From Lachnospiraceae bacterium UBA2864 (lineage in GTDB: Bacteria > Bacillota > Clostridia > Lachnospirales > Lachnospiraceae), in contig DEFA01000001.1 of the NCBI GenBank assembly GCA_002350525.1, positions 1-59,938 of the forward strand: a DNA stretch of 59,938 nt, given 5' to 3'. A program made the position numbers and the translations under genes. Shown here one piece after another: positions 32,644 through 40,397 of the stretch (position 1 is the stretch's first letter; every line of letters starts with the position of its first letter). The notes below the pieces were generated by a model, which searched no databases, was not told the origin of the DNA, and saw only the letters and a program-made list of their open reading frames with translations.

Positions 32644-34086
32644 ATGAAGAATAAATTTATAAAAAATGTGGCAATAAGCCTGATAGGTGTTATGACACTT
32701 GGACTGACGGGCTGTGGAGAGGCTGCAACCTACGATGGATATGTCTTTCCGGATCAGCCTGAGTCAAGTCTTGTGGCTGTATCGGATACATATGTGAAAA
32801 ATCCTATACAGTTTGAGGATGCGGGCACAACAGATAAGGAGGTGGCTGTATTTTCATCGGATAACGGAGCATGTGTCATAAAGAAGATGGAGCATTATTA
32901 TGATGTAACTCTTGATTATGAGAATCATACTCCGGAGGAGATAGGAAAAGCTCTGGCTGAGGAAATGATGGAAGCATACCCGGAAGTTCATGAAGTTATA
33001 GAACCATATATTTATGAGAATATATATTCGGGATTTCCTGCGCTTATAGATGATTATGATCCTGTATGGGAGAGAGTATCTTCACTCGCGAAGGGAGTTG
33101 AAGAGGATGACAGACTTTCGGACTATTGGAAGGAACTGGATGCTTATGCGACTGCGCTTTCCGGAGGAGTTCACGGATATCAGGTGGACGGCCACATAAG
33201 TTATGAGGAAGCGGTTACATTCAGCTTTATACCGGAAGCTCTGCGAGGAACTTCCTGCTCAGCACTTTCACTCTGGGGAAGCAAGACCGAAACAGGGGAC
33301 CGAATAACAAGCAGACTCCTGGACTGGAACCTGGGAAGCAACAATCAGATGTGTATGATTCATGCTGTAATCCATGTAAAGAAGGGTGATCGTTCATATA
33401 CGGGAATATCATTTCTCGGTTTTGAAAGTATAGTATCAGCCATAAATGATGATGGTGTATTTGCGGCTATTTTGGATGTCGGAAGTCTTAATGAAGCATA
33501 TGAGTATAAGGACAGAAGATGTTATACCTATGATCTTCGTTATGCACTTGAGGAATATGATACAGCGAAGGAAGTCGGTGACTTCATGGTGGGCAACAGT
33601 GCGAATTATACCTGGAGTCATAACCTTATAATATCCGATAAGGACTCAAGCTACTGTGCTGAGGATGCAGTCAGCCAGCTTCAGGATAAGGGTAAGGCTC
33701 ACTCAATACTTCGTGATAATGAGACACCGCTTATCAAAGGAGTTACCTGGGATAATCCCGACAGCCTTTGCGTGGTCAATACATTTGCGGCAGAAGGTAA
33801 TCAGGACGGATTCTTCACTGACAGTAATGCAGTCAGATGGAATAAGTACAATGAATGGGTTAGTGAAGAGGATAAGTTTACAGTAGGTGAACTGAAGACC
33901 ATGCTGAGCCGAGAGAAGGTCAATCAGGGACAGGTTAACGGCGAAGCCAAGGTAAACAACGTGAGAAACGCCGGTACGGCACAGATGATAATAATTGATT
34001 ATCATACAGGCAGAATGCAGGTTGCATTTACGCCGTCAACAGGTCCGACGGATGATGTGATATTTACGGATATAGGAACATATTAG
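32644..34086 (+). CDS. Ntn-hydrolase (C45/AAT-like) lipoprotein
   Basis: This 480-aa protein has a lipoprotein signal with lipobox LTGC (Cys24). After about 180 residues, RGTSCSALSLWGSKTETG places a candidate nucleophile at Cys205, followed by ITSRLLDW, the C-S-x-x-x-x-W-G-(x)n-R-x-L-D-W pattern of acyl-CoA:6-aminopenicillanate acyltransferase/C45 and related amide hydrolases. In that family the chain cleaves itself before the Cys to expose it; here the propeptide would be unusually long and carry the lipid anchor. It would act outside the cell on an amide or peptide. Its place after the ABC genes and before a two-component system is unusual. Confidence 0.8.
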   Translation: MKNKFIKNVAISLIGVMTLGLTGCGEAATYDGYVFPDQPESSLVAVSDTYVKNPIQFEDAGTTDKEVAVFSSDNGACVIKKMEHYYDVTLDYENHTPEEIGKALAEEMMEAYPEVHEVIEPYIYENIYSGFPALIDDYDPVWERVSSLAKGVEEDDRLSDYWKELDAYATALSGGVHGYQVDGHISYEEAVTFSFIPEALRGTSCSALSLWGSKTETGDRITSRLLDWNLGSNNQMCMIHAVIHVKKGDRSYTGISFLGFESIVSAINDDGVFAAILDVGSLNEAYEYKDRRCYTYDLRYALEEYDTAKEVGDFMVGNSANYTWSHNLIISDKDSSYCAEDAVSQLQDKGKAHSILRDNETPLIKGVTWDNPDSLCVVNTFAAEGNQDGFFTDSNAVRWNKYNEWVSEEDKFTVGELKTMLSREKVNQGQVNGEAKVNNVRNAGTAQMIIIDYHTGRMQVAFTPSTGPTDDVIFTDIGTY

Positions 34087-34125
34087 ACCGGCTATTTTGT
34101 GACTGATGTGTTGATTTACATAATT

Positions 34126-34159
34126 TGTGCTGCCCGGTGTATGCCGGGTGGCACATTTT
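34126..34159 (+). terminator. terminator after the Ntn-hydrolase gene
   Basis: TGTGCTGCCCGG (34126-34137) pairs, with two wobble pairs, with CCGGGTGGCACA (34144-34155), then TTTT. GATTTACATAAT (34113-34124) lies directly upstream, repeating the arrangement at 29245-29299. Confidence 0.85.
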
Positions 34160-34195
34160 AGCTTTATAGGAAACGGCAAGCAACATGCTTTGTTA

Positions 34196-34224
34196 TTGCC
34201 TGAGATAGAAGGATGGATTAAAAT
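34196..34224 (+). promoter_or_regulatory. promoter for the two-component pair at 34263
   Basis: TTGCCT (34196-34201), a 17-bp spacer and TAAAAT (34219-34224). An imperfect inverted repeat (GGCAA at 34175 against TTGCC at 34196) overlaps the -35. Confidence 0.5.
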
Positions 34225-34262
34225 AGTTTTAGATTCATATCATGTATCGGGGAGTAAGAGAT

Positions 34263-34937
34263 ATGATGGATATACTGATAATAGAAGATAATGAAGATCT
34301 CGGAGGTCTGTATGCGGATTTCCTCAGAAGAGAAGGCTGGTCGGTTGAACTTGCCGTAAACGCGGAAGATGGACTGGAGCTGCTTGATAAGAATACATAT
34401 AAGCTCCTTATGCTCGATGTCATGCTGCCGGGGAAGAACGGGTTTGAAGCACTTACCGAGATAAGGAAAAAACGCAATATGCCTGTGATGATAATAAGCG
34501 CGAAGACCGATGATGAAAGTAAGATTCTCGGTATGGAAATAGGTGCAGATGATTATGTGGAAAAATCCGTATCAATTCCCGTGCTTACATCCAAGATAAA
34601 GGCACTGATGCGCCGAAGCTATGATGTTACGGGGGATAAAGAAATCCTTTCGGCCGAGGGGCTTACGGTAGATGTCAGTGCAAGGACTGTATATAAAAAT
34701 GCTCAGAAGATAGATATCATGGGTAAAGAGTTTGATCTTCTTGTATATCTTATGGAAAACAGGGGCAAAGCACTTAAAAAAGAAACCATATTCAATGCAG
34801 TCTGGGGAGAGTCCTGTTTCAGTGAACTCTCGAGTCTCAGTGTATATATCAGCTGGCTCAGAGATAAGATAGAAGATGATCCGAAGAATCCGAAATATAT
34901 CAAAACGGTCTATAAGATCGGATATCAGTTCTGTTGA
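34263..34937 (+). CDS. OmpR-family response regulator
   Basis: This 224-aa regulator has a receiver (1-118: IIEDNED, phospho-acceptor Asp52 in LMLDVMLPGKNG, ISAKTDD, and YVEKSVSIPVL in place of the usual K-P-F) and a winged-helix domain (about 130-222: IMGKEFDLLVYLMENRGKAL, LSVYISWLRDKI, KTVYKIGYQF). The ATG at 34263 has GGGGAG upstream; 34242 is less likely. It overlaps or nearly abuts its kinase gene. It is the probable controller of the FtsX/ABC/Ntn-hydrolase operon, through the 11-bp repeats at 29311. Confidence 0.92.
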   Translation: MMDILIIEDNEDLGGLYADFLRREGWSVELAVNAEDGLELLDKNTYKLLMLDVMLPGKNGFEALTEIRKKRNMPVMIISAKTDDESKILGMEIGADDYVEKSVSIPVLTSKIKALMRRSYDVTGDKEILSAEGLTVDVSARTVYKNAQKIDIMGKEFDLLVYLMENRGKALKKETIFNAVWGESCFSELSSLSVYISWLRDKIEDDPKNPKYIKTVYKIGYQFC

Positions 34938-34969
34938 TTGAGACGGAATACGACAGGAGAGCACAGCCT

Positions 34970-36403
34970 ATGAAAAAATTATGGAAAAACTTTTTGCTTT
35001 TTTTTCTTATTCTGGCGATATTGCTTACCACCGCGAATGTTATCGGAAGAAGAATATCCGAAAAGAATAAAAGTGAGAGGGTCGTAGTGACTAATCGTAT
35101 TACCGATGAGATATATGACAGATTGTCACACACTATGGCCTTTTCCAATCTATACCCGTTTGGGATAGTACCGAGCGGACTTGCAAATGAAGTATTCTAT
35201 TCGAGGAAAGATGAATGGAAATCTCTTTACGGAGAAGATGCATGTCCGGAGGAAGTGGTGATCACTATATTTGACGGTGGTGATTTTGATGTAAGCGAAC
35301 CTGAGACGAAAGAAAGTGACTCCGTGAATTCCGGTTCAAACACCACTTATGCAAGCGGAGGAGTTATCATAGTCGATCTGAAGATACCCAATCCGGAGAA
35401 ATATACGGGAGATGTCTCGGATATAAAGACGATAGGTCTTGTGGAATATCGCTTTGCCGATAATTCGAACGGATTGTTCCTTCTTATACTGAATGTTACC
35501 ATTATAATCGCAGCGGTGCTTATGTTCCTATATACATTATGGATAAGCCTGAAGATTCTGGCACCTTTCAACAGACTCTCCGAATATCCCGAGAGACTTT
35601 CAAAGGGTGATATGACCGAGAAACTTCCCGAGTCGAGAAACAGATTCTTCGGAAGATATATCTGGGGAATGAATATGCTTTCCGATAAACTCGAGTATGA
35701 CAGACAGACGATAGGAAGGCTTTCGGTAGAAAGACAAAAATTTGTGACAACAATGGTTCACGGAATTAAAACACCGACCGCAAGCATAAAACTTCTTGCG
35801 GAGGCTATAGCAACAGGACTGTACGATCCGGAGGGAAAAGTCAACGAGAAGGACGCGGAGCTTGCGGCAAAGATCCGGAAAAATGCCGATGAGATAGAAA
35901 AACTTGTTGAAAAGGTAATGGAAGAGGAAACTGCGGAAATCTTTGAGTATGATCCGGATATCGAAGCTTTCTATAGAGAAGAGATAATAAAGTATATAGA
36001 CAGCGAATATAAGAATAAGCTCAATATAAAAAGGATTCCGTACAGCGTAGAGTCTGAAGGGAATCCTATCATAAAGAGCGACCGCGAAGGTATATTCCGT
36101 ATCCTGCGTCAGCTGATGGATAATGCCATCAAGTACGGAGACGGTACGGGAATAACACTGAGTCTTACAAAGAATGAAGAGGGACATTTTATCACAGTAA
36201 AAAATGCAGGGCAGCCCCTTCCTGATACCGAAACAGCTTTTATTTTCAACAGCCTCTGGAGAGGGTCAAACGCGAAGGGCATTCCCGGACAGGGAGTAGG
36301 CCTGTATGAAGCAAGACTTATAGCCCGTAAACTCGGCGGAGATATCCGCATGAAAACCGGTGACAATACCACAGAGATGATACTGTTCATACCTACTACA
36401 TAG
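34970..36403 (+). CDS. sensor histidine kinase with atypical H-box
   Basis: This 477-aa kinase has TM1 at about 8-26, an extracellular domain of about 140 residues, TM2 at about 168-193, HAMP, and an H-box reading TMVHGIKTPTASIK with His264. Most HisKA domains have Asp or Glu after the His; here it is Gly. The ATPase domain has RQLMDNAIKYGDG, VKNAGQPLPD (Asn where Asp is usual) and GQGVGLYEARLIARKLGG. It may still work, or act mainly as a phosphatase. AGGAGA (34955-34960) fixes the start at 34970. Its stop overlaps the convergent sensor-GGDEF gene by 8 bases. Confidence 0.9.
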   Translation: MKKLWKNFLLFFLILAILLTTANVIGRRISEKNKSERVVVTNRITDEIYDRLSHTMAFSNLYPFGIVPSGLANEVFYSRKDEWKSLYGEDACPEEVVITIFDGGDFDVSEPETKESDSVNSGSNTTYASGGVIIVDLKIPNPEKYTGDVSDIKTIGLVEYRFADNSNGLFLLILNVTIIIAAVLMFLYTLWISLKILAPFNRLSEYPERLSKGDMTEKLPESRNRFFGRYIWGMNMLSDKLEYDRQTIGRLSVERQKFVTTMVHGIKTPTASIKLLAEAIATGLYDPEGKVNEKDAELAAKIRKNADEIEKLVEKVMEEETAEIFEYDPDIEAFYREEIIKYIDSEYKNKLNIKRIPYSVESEGNPIIKSDREGIFRILRQLMDNAIKYGDGTGITLSLTKNEEGHFITVKNAGQPLPDTETAFIFNSLWRGSNAKGIPGQGVGLYEARLIARKLGGDIRMKTGDNTTEMILFIPTT

Positions 36404-38309
36404 CCCCCAATATTTGGCCCTTCATCTTGGCCTTGTTATGATACATGCGCTCGTCTGCACGTTTAACGACATCGTTTACTGACATATCGGTTTCAGAGTT
36501 ATATTCGGATACTCCGCTGGCTATGGATATATAATCTTCGGGAAGCGGAAGAGTATCTGAATAAGGACTCATACGATTGTTGAGTTCATTAAACAGAGAA
36601 ACGTATCGCTCAAAATCTTCTCCGGTAAGGATAGCTATGAATTCGTCACCGCCGACTCGGTATACAGGACTGCGCTTAAATACATTACATATCAGGTGGC
36701 ATGCATTTATAAGATACATATCACCTGCCTCATGTCCGCGGGAATCGTTGACCAGTTTGAGATTATTTACATCGAACATGGCTATGGCAAATCTGATATC
36801 GGCACCTGAATTGATCTCTGATTGCAGGTGCTTTTCTCTGTCTTCATAAGCTCGTCGATTATTAACATTGGTCAGAGGATCGCGCCTCATAACTTCAAGC
36901 AGCCTTTTGTTGATAAGATCAAGACTGAGTGCATGTCTGAATTTATCGAATACAAGACTCATTCTGCTCTGATAGATCTGAAGAAAATGATTATGAACCT
37001 GTGTCATAAGATCTCTGAAAATGATATAGCCGTAGGCTTCTTCCTCCTCATGCAGAGGAAGAAAAGTATACATGTGATTCTCACCTTCACCGCTATATCC
37101 CGGGATCAGATTCTTTGTGGTAAACAGTTCATCTTCAAATATCTTTCCGTCTTCGCTGGAGTATACAACTTCCATATATTTGTTGTAACCCGAGGATCTG
37201 AGCCTGACTGTAGGATCATATATGGAGAGACCGAAATTTGGCTCAAGAAGAACATGGAAGGAGTCCCCTTCATAATCATGATTCTCCTTAAGCAACTTAT
37301 GAAAATTCTTTTTAAAATCCTGAAAGGTGAGACATGACAGGATAGTCGAGTCAATAAGATTCAGTTTTCTGTTAAAATATGTAGTCTGGGAACGCTTGGT
37401 AAAGGTTTCGCGTCCGATGCGTCTTCTCATTTTATCGCTGTTACGGACTTCGTAGCAGTTGCAGCTGTCTCCCGGTATAAACTTGCACGGGATCACTAAA
37501 GAATCGGATTTGTCTTTTCCGGAAATGATATCTAGCCATAATTTACCGCAGGCTGCACCCATCTCGGTAAAGCACTGGTCTACGGAAGCTATGGAAGGAT
37601 CGAATATCTGACTGTCATCCAGATAATCATAACCGGTAACGAGTACATCTTCGGGAACAGAGTACCCGTTTTCTCCGAGAGAAACACAGGTCTGCATGGC
37701 CAGACCGTCATTGGCGCATATAAAGACATCCGGAAGAGGTTTACCGGTTTTGCAATAGTTATTGATATAACGTTCTGCTGCGGAGTTTTCCCATTTTGTA
37801 TAGAAAACATCTTTCAGTTCATCACTCATATTCCTGTCTGCAAGGTAGTCTCTGACAGCTTTAAGCCTGAGTTCGGAGTCAAGAGAATCATCGGTTCCGG
37901 CAAGAAAGATGATGCTTTTAACGTTATGTTTTGATTGAAGATGCTCACACATTGACAGTGTTGCCGAATAGTTATCTGAACCGACATAGTAAACACCGGG
38001 ACGTTTGGCACCCTGCATTATTACGGGAACATCGGCTTTCTTTGCCCGGTCTACCAGATCATCCAAAACATCATTGAAATTAAGTCCGCTTCCGAATATA
38101 ACAACACCGTCGAAGTTCTCCATATCCGGAAGAGAGAAGATATTCAGCTCACCCTGCTTATTGGAGGCTGAATCTATATATGTCGGGTAGCATAAGAACA
38201 TAAAAATATCAACAGACATATGTTCAAGTGCTTTATACATTCCGGCGAGAAATTCGGAAAGAATCTCGCCGCACCATCCGGTTGTAAAAACGGCAATCTT
38301 TTTCTTCAT
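36396..38309 (-). CDS. periplasmic-binding-like (LacI-type) sensor fused to GGDEF
   Basis: This 637-aa protein starts MKKKIAVFTTGWCGEILSEFLAGM and has a LacI/RbsB-like receptor without HTH or signal peptide (about 1-285: VFICANDGLAMQTCVSLGENG, VTGYDYLDDSQIFDPSIASV, SCNCYE). A linker region follows, then a GGDEF domain (about 480-632: MRRDPLTNVNNRRAYEDR, MFDVNNLKLVNDSRG, YRVGGDEFIAIL) with intact active site. It is closest in layout to the gene at 18459. AAAGGTT about 11 bases upstream supports 38309 over 38345 as start. Probably a ligand-gated diguanylate cyclase. Confidence 0.9.
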   Translation of the reverse strand: MKKKIAVFTTGWCGEILSEFLAGMYKALEHMSVDIFMFLCYPTYIDSASNKQGELNIFSLPDMENFDGVVIFGSGLNFNDVLDDLVDRAKKADVPVIMQGAKRPGVYYVGSDNYSATLSMCEHLQSKHNVKSIIFLAGTDDSLDSELRLKAVRDYLADRNMSDELKDVFYTKWENSAAERYINNYCKTGKPLPDVFICANDGLAMQTCVSLGENGYSVPEDVLVTGYDYLDDSQIFDPSIASVDQCFTEMGAACGKLWLDIISGKDKSDSLVIPCKFIPGDSCNCYEVRNSDKMRRRIGRETFTKRSQTTYFNRKLNLIDSTILSCLTFQDFKKNFHKLLKENHDYEGDSFHVLLEPNFGLSIYDPTVRLRSSGYNKYMEVVYSSEDGKIFEDELFTTKNLIPGYSGEGENHMYTFLPLHEEEEAYGYIIFRDLMTQVHNHFLQIYQSRMSLVFDKFRHALSLDLINKRLLEVMRRDPLTNVNNRRAYEDREKHLQSEINSGADIRFAIAMFDVNNLKLVNDSRGHEAGDMYLINACHLICNVFKRSPVYRVGGDEFIAILTGEDFERYVSLFNELNNRMSPYSDTLPLPEDYISIASGVSEYNSETDMSVNDVVKRADERMYHNKAKMKGQILGAM

Positions 38310-38360
38310 AAGCGTAACCTTTAAACCTTTGAAAAACCAATACATATTATGTTTCTAAGT

Positions 38361-38388
38361 ATAATATATCGACTTAATCATAATGCAA
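38361..38388 (-). promoter_or_regulatory. promoter for the third sensor-GGDEF gene
   Basis: Minus strand TTGCAT (38388-38383), a 16-bp spacer and TATTAT (38366-38361), about 50 bases before the start codon. It is divergent from the ABC-F leader promoter. Confidence 0.65.
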
Positions 38389-38455
38389 ACTTCGAAAGGA
38401 TGCAATGTTTTTCCGTCAAGCTGAAAATCTTGTTTTCCTTTATATAAAAATTTTG

Positions 38456-38484
38456 TTGCAATTATATATAAGCTTTGATACACT
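38456..38484 (+). promoter_or_regulatory. promoter of the ABC-F leader transcript
   Basis: TTGCAA (38456-38461), a 17-bp spacer and TACACT (38479-38484), about 32 bases upstream of the leader-peptide start codon and 280 bases upstream of the ABC-F start, giving a long regulated leader. Confidence 0.6.
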
Positions 38485-38515
38485 GTGAAAGAATTTGAAT
38501 TTAAGGAGGAGACCA

Positions 38516-38539
38516 ATGAGGAATATTTCTTGCAGATAG
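38516..38539 (+). CDS. leader peptide MRNISCR of the ABC-F attenuator
   Basis: AAGGAGGAG (38503-38511), an almost perfect ribosome site, precedes ATG at 38516 and a seven-codon frame, MRNISCR, ending at TAG 38537-38539. Codons 4-6 (ATT TCT TGC) lie inside the segment TTTCTTGC that can pair with GCAAGAAA at 38610-38617. Short upstream frames of this kind control ABC-F and erm resistance genes by ribosome stalling. A drug-stalled ribosome here would cover the 5' arm of the leader stem. No homologue is claimed; the call rests on the ribosome site and the RNA pairing. Confidence 0.7.
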   Translation: MRNISCR

Positions 38540-38617
38540 TTAATAATTATGCAGCTTGGCATGTCGGCTTGACATGTATTTATTACGTTCTGACTGTAAT
38601 GCTGCATATGCAAGAAA
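38526..38617 (+). promoter_or_regulatory. leader RNA switch (anti-antiterminator stem)
   Basis: TTTCTTGCA (38526-38534) pairs with TGCAAGAAA (38609-38617); inside it ATGCAGC (38549-38555) pairs with GCTGCAT (38601-38607), and CATGTC (38560-38565) with GACATG (38571-38576). The outer 3' arm GCAAGAAA could instead pair with TTTCTTGC (38731-38738), the 3' arm of the terminator. The two pairings exclude each other, the logic of a ribosome-mediated attenuator. Confidence 0.7.
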
Positions 38618-38717
38618 GAATTTCTATAAGGTTTTCGTTATAATATATCGTATGTGACAAGTGAGGCTTATGCATAATCTTCGAAGAGAGCCGAGCCGGT
38701 CAGTGAACGAGTAAATC

Positions 38718-38748
38718 ACCGCAGGAATTTTTTCTTGCGGTATTTTTT
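38718..38748 (+). terminator. regulated terminator before the ABC-F gene
   Basis: ACCGCAGGAA (38718-38727) pairs with TTCTTGCGGT (38732-38741), loop TTTT, then ATTTTTT. It lies only 18 bases upstream of the ABC-F start codon and would stop leader transcripts unless its 3' arm is captured by GCAAGAAA at 38610-38617. Confidence 0.85.
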
Positions 38749-38766
38749 CGTTTAGGAGGCGATTAC

Positions 38767-40311
38767 ATGTCATTATTACGAGTTTCTGATCTGACCTTCT
38801 GTTATGAAGGCAGTTTTGATAATATTTTTGAAAATGTATCTTTTTCGGTGGATACGGACTGGAAGCTGGGCTTTATAGGAAGAAACGGAAAGGGAAAGAC
38901 CACATTTCTGAATCTTCTTTCGGGAAGATATGATTATCAGGGAAGTATAACATCGGATAAGAGATTCGACTATTTCCCTTATAAGATAGGAAATGCGGAT
39001 TTGGAGAAAACGGTGGATGAACTGGCAGAGACGTGGAAACCGGGAGTGGAAAGCTGGAGAGTAATCTGTGAATTAAATTCGCTTTCTGCAGATGCCGGGA
39101 TTCTGTACAGGCCTGTCCGCACGTTGAGTAACGGAGAGAGGACGAAGGCCATGCTGGCGGTCCTTTTCGCGGGTGACAATGAATTCCTGCTTATAGATGA
39201 ACCGACCAATCACCTTGACCGTAAAGGAAGGGAGATTATAAGGGATTACCTGAAAAGTAAGAAGGGATTCATCCTGGTATCCCATGACAGAGACCTTCTG
39301 GATGCGGTTGCGGATCATATGCTGGTGCTTAACAGAGAATCTATAGAAGTTATAACAGGCAACTTCTCCACCTGGCAGGAGAATAAGGAGAGAGCAGATG
39401 CTTATGCCCTGGCGGAGAATGAAAAGCATCTGAAGGAGATAGGTAAGCTCAGGGCTTCTGCTGACAGAGCGGTGAGATGGGCCGATAAGAATGAGAATAC
39501 GAAGATAGGTTTTGACCCGATAAAAGAACATGACAGGAATATATCCACAAGAGCTTATATCGGTGCAAAAACCAAGAAAATGCAGTCCAGAGTTAAGAAC
39601 TTCGAGAAGAGAATTGACAGAGAGATTGAAGAAAAGGAAGGTCTGCTGAAGGATATTGAAAATATTGATGATCTTAAGCTTATGCCGCTTACACACCATA
39701 AGAAATGTCTTGTGGATGTAAGAGATTTTTCCCTAAGATACGGAAGCGGTATATCGGATGATGGTTCAGAACCGGTTATCAAGGATATTACTTTTCAGCT
39801 GATGCAGGGAGAAATCCTCTTTCTTAACGGTGATAATGGGTGTGGAAAATCCAGTCTCATTAAGGCTATAATGAAGGAAACGGGAGTCGACCCGGGAGAT
39901 ATATCTGCGATGGTGACAGACGGTAAAATGGAAGTTGCCGCAGGTCTTGTTATATCTTATATTAATCAGGAGACCTCTCATCTTAAGGGAAGCCTGAAGG
40001 ATTATGCGGAGGCACACAGTCTTGATTACAGCCTGTTCCTTACGCTTCTCAGAAAACTGGATATGAACCGTGTTCAGTTTGAGAAGAATATGGAAGACTA
40101 TTCCGAGGGGCAGAAGAAGAAAGTGCTCATCGCAGCCAGTCTTCTTACGAAGGCCCATCTGTATATATGGGATGAGCCGCTCAACTATATAGACATTTTC
40201 TCGAGAATGCAGATTGAGAAGCTTATAGAGAAATATAAGCCGACCATGATAATGGTTGAACATGACACGAGATTCCGGGAGAAACTCGGAACGAAGATAA
40301 TTGATTTATAA
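38767..40311 (+). CDS. ABC-F ribosomal protection protein (Lsa-like)
   Basis: This 514-aa protein has two ATPase domains in one chain with no membrane segment. Domain 1 has Walker A GRNGKGKTTFLN, signature LSNGERTKAMLAVLF, Walker B FLLIDEPTNHLD; domain 2 has GDNGCGKSSLIK, YSEGQKKKVLIAASLL and LYIWDEPLNYIDI. The linker (about 210-315) is the domain that reaches the ribosomal peptidyl-transferase centre. The start DLTFCYEGSFDNIF and WKLGFIGRNGKGKTT resemble the Lsa/Vga group that protects against lincosamides, streptogramin A and pleuromutilins. Ribosome site TTAGGAGGC (38752-38760). The leader attenuator supports antibiotic induction; the drug specificity is inferred. Confidence 0.9.
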   Translation: MSLLRVSDLTFCYEGSFDNIFENVSFSVDTDWKLGFIGRNGKGKTTFLNLLSGRYDYQGSITSDKRFDYFPYKIGNADLEKTVDELAETWKPGVESWRVICELNSLSADAGILYRPVRTLSNGERTKAMLAVLFAGDNEFLLIDEPTNHLDRKGREIIRDYLKSKKGFILVSHDRDLLDAVADHMLVLNRESIEVITGNFSTWQENKERADAYALAENEKHLKEIGKLRASADRAVRWADKNENTKIGFDPIKEHDRNISTRAYIGAKTKKMQSRVKNFEKRIDREIEEKEGLLKDIENIDDLKLMPLTHHKKCLVDVRDFSLRYGSGISDDGSEPVIKDITFQLMQGEILFLNGDNGCGKSSLIKAIMKETGVDPGDISAMVTDGKMEVAAGLVISYINQETSHLKGSLKDYAEAHSLDYSLFLTLLRKLDMNRVQFEKNMEDYSEGQKKKVLIAASLLTKAHLYIWDEPLNYIDIFSRMQIEKLIEKYKPTMIMVEHDTRFREKLGTKIIDL

Positions 40312-40380
40312 GTTTACATAATTTCATACGAAGGTTAAAAGTTTATATAGTTTTAAGCAGATTATTAGTTAACATAATTT
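40312..40380 (+). repeat. degenerate copies of the GTTTACATAAT motif
   Basis: GTTTACATAATTT starts at 40312 on the ABC-F stop codon, a weaker GTTTATATAGTTTT at 40341 and GTTAACATAATTTT at 40368, spaced 29 and 27 bp. They fill the gap before the MATE gene. Copies of the same motif occur at other gene ends in this window. Confidence 0.55.
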
Positions 40381-40397
40381 TGACAGAGGTTATTTAC

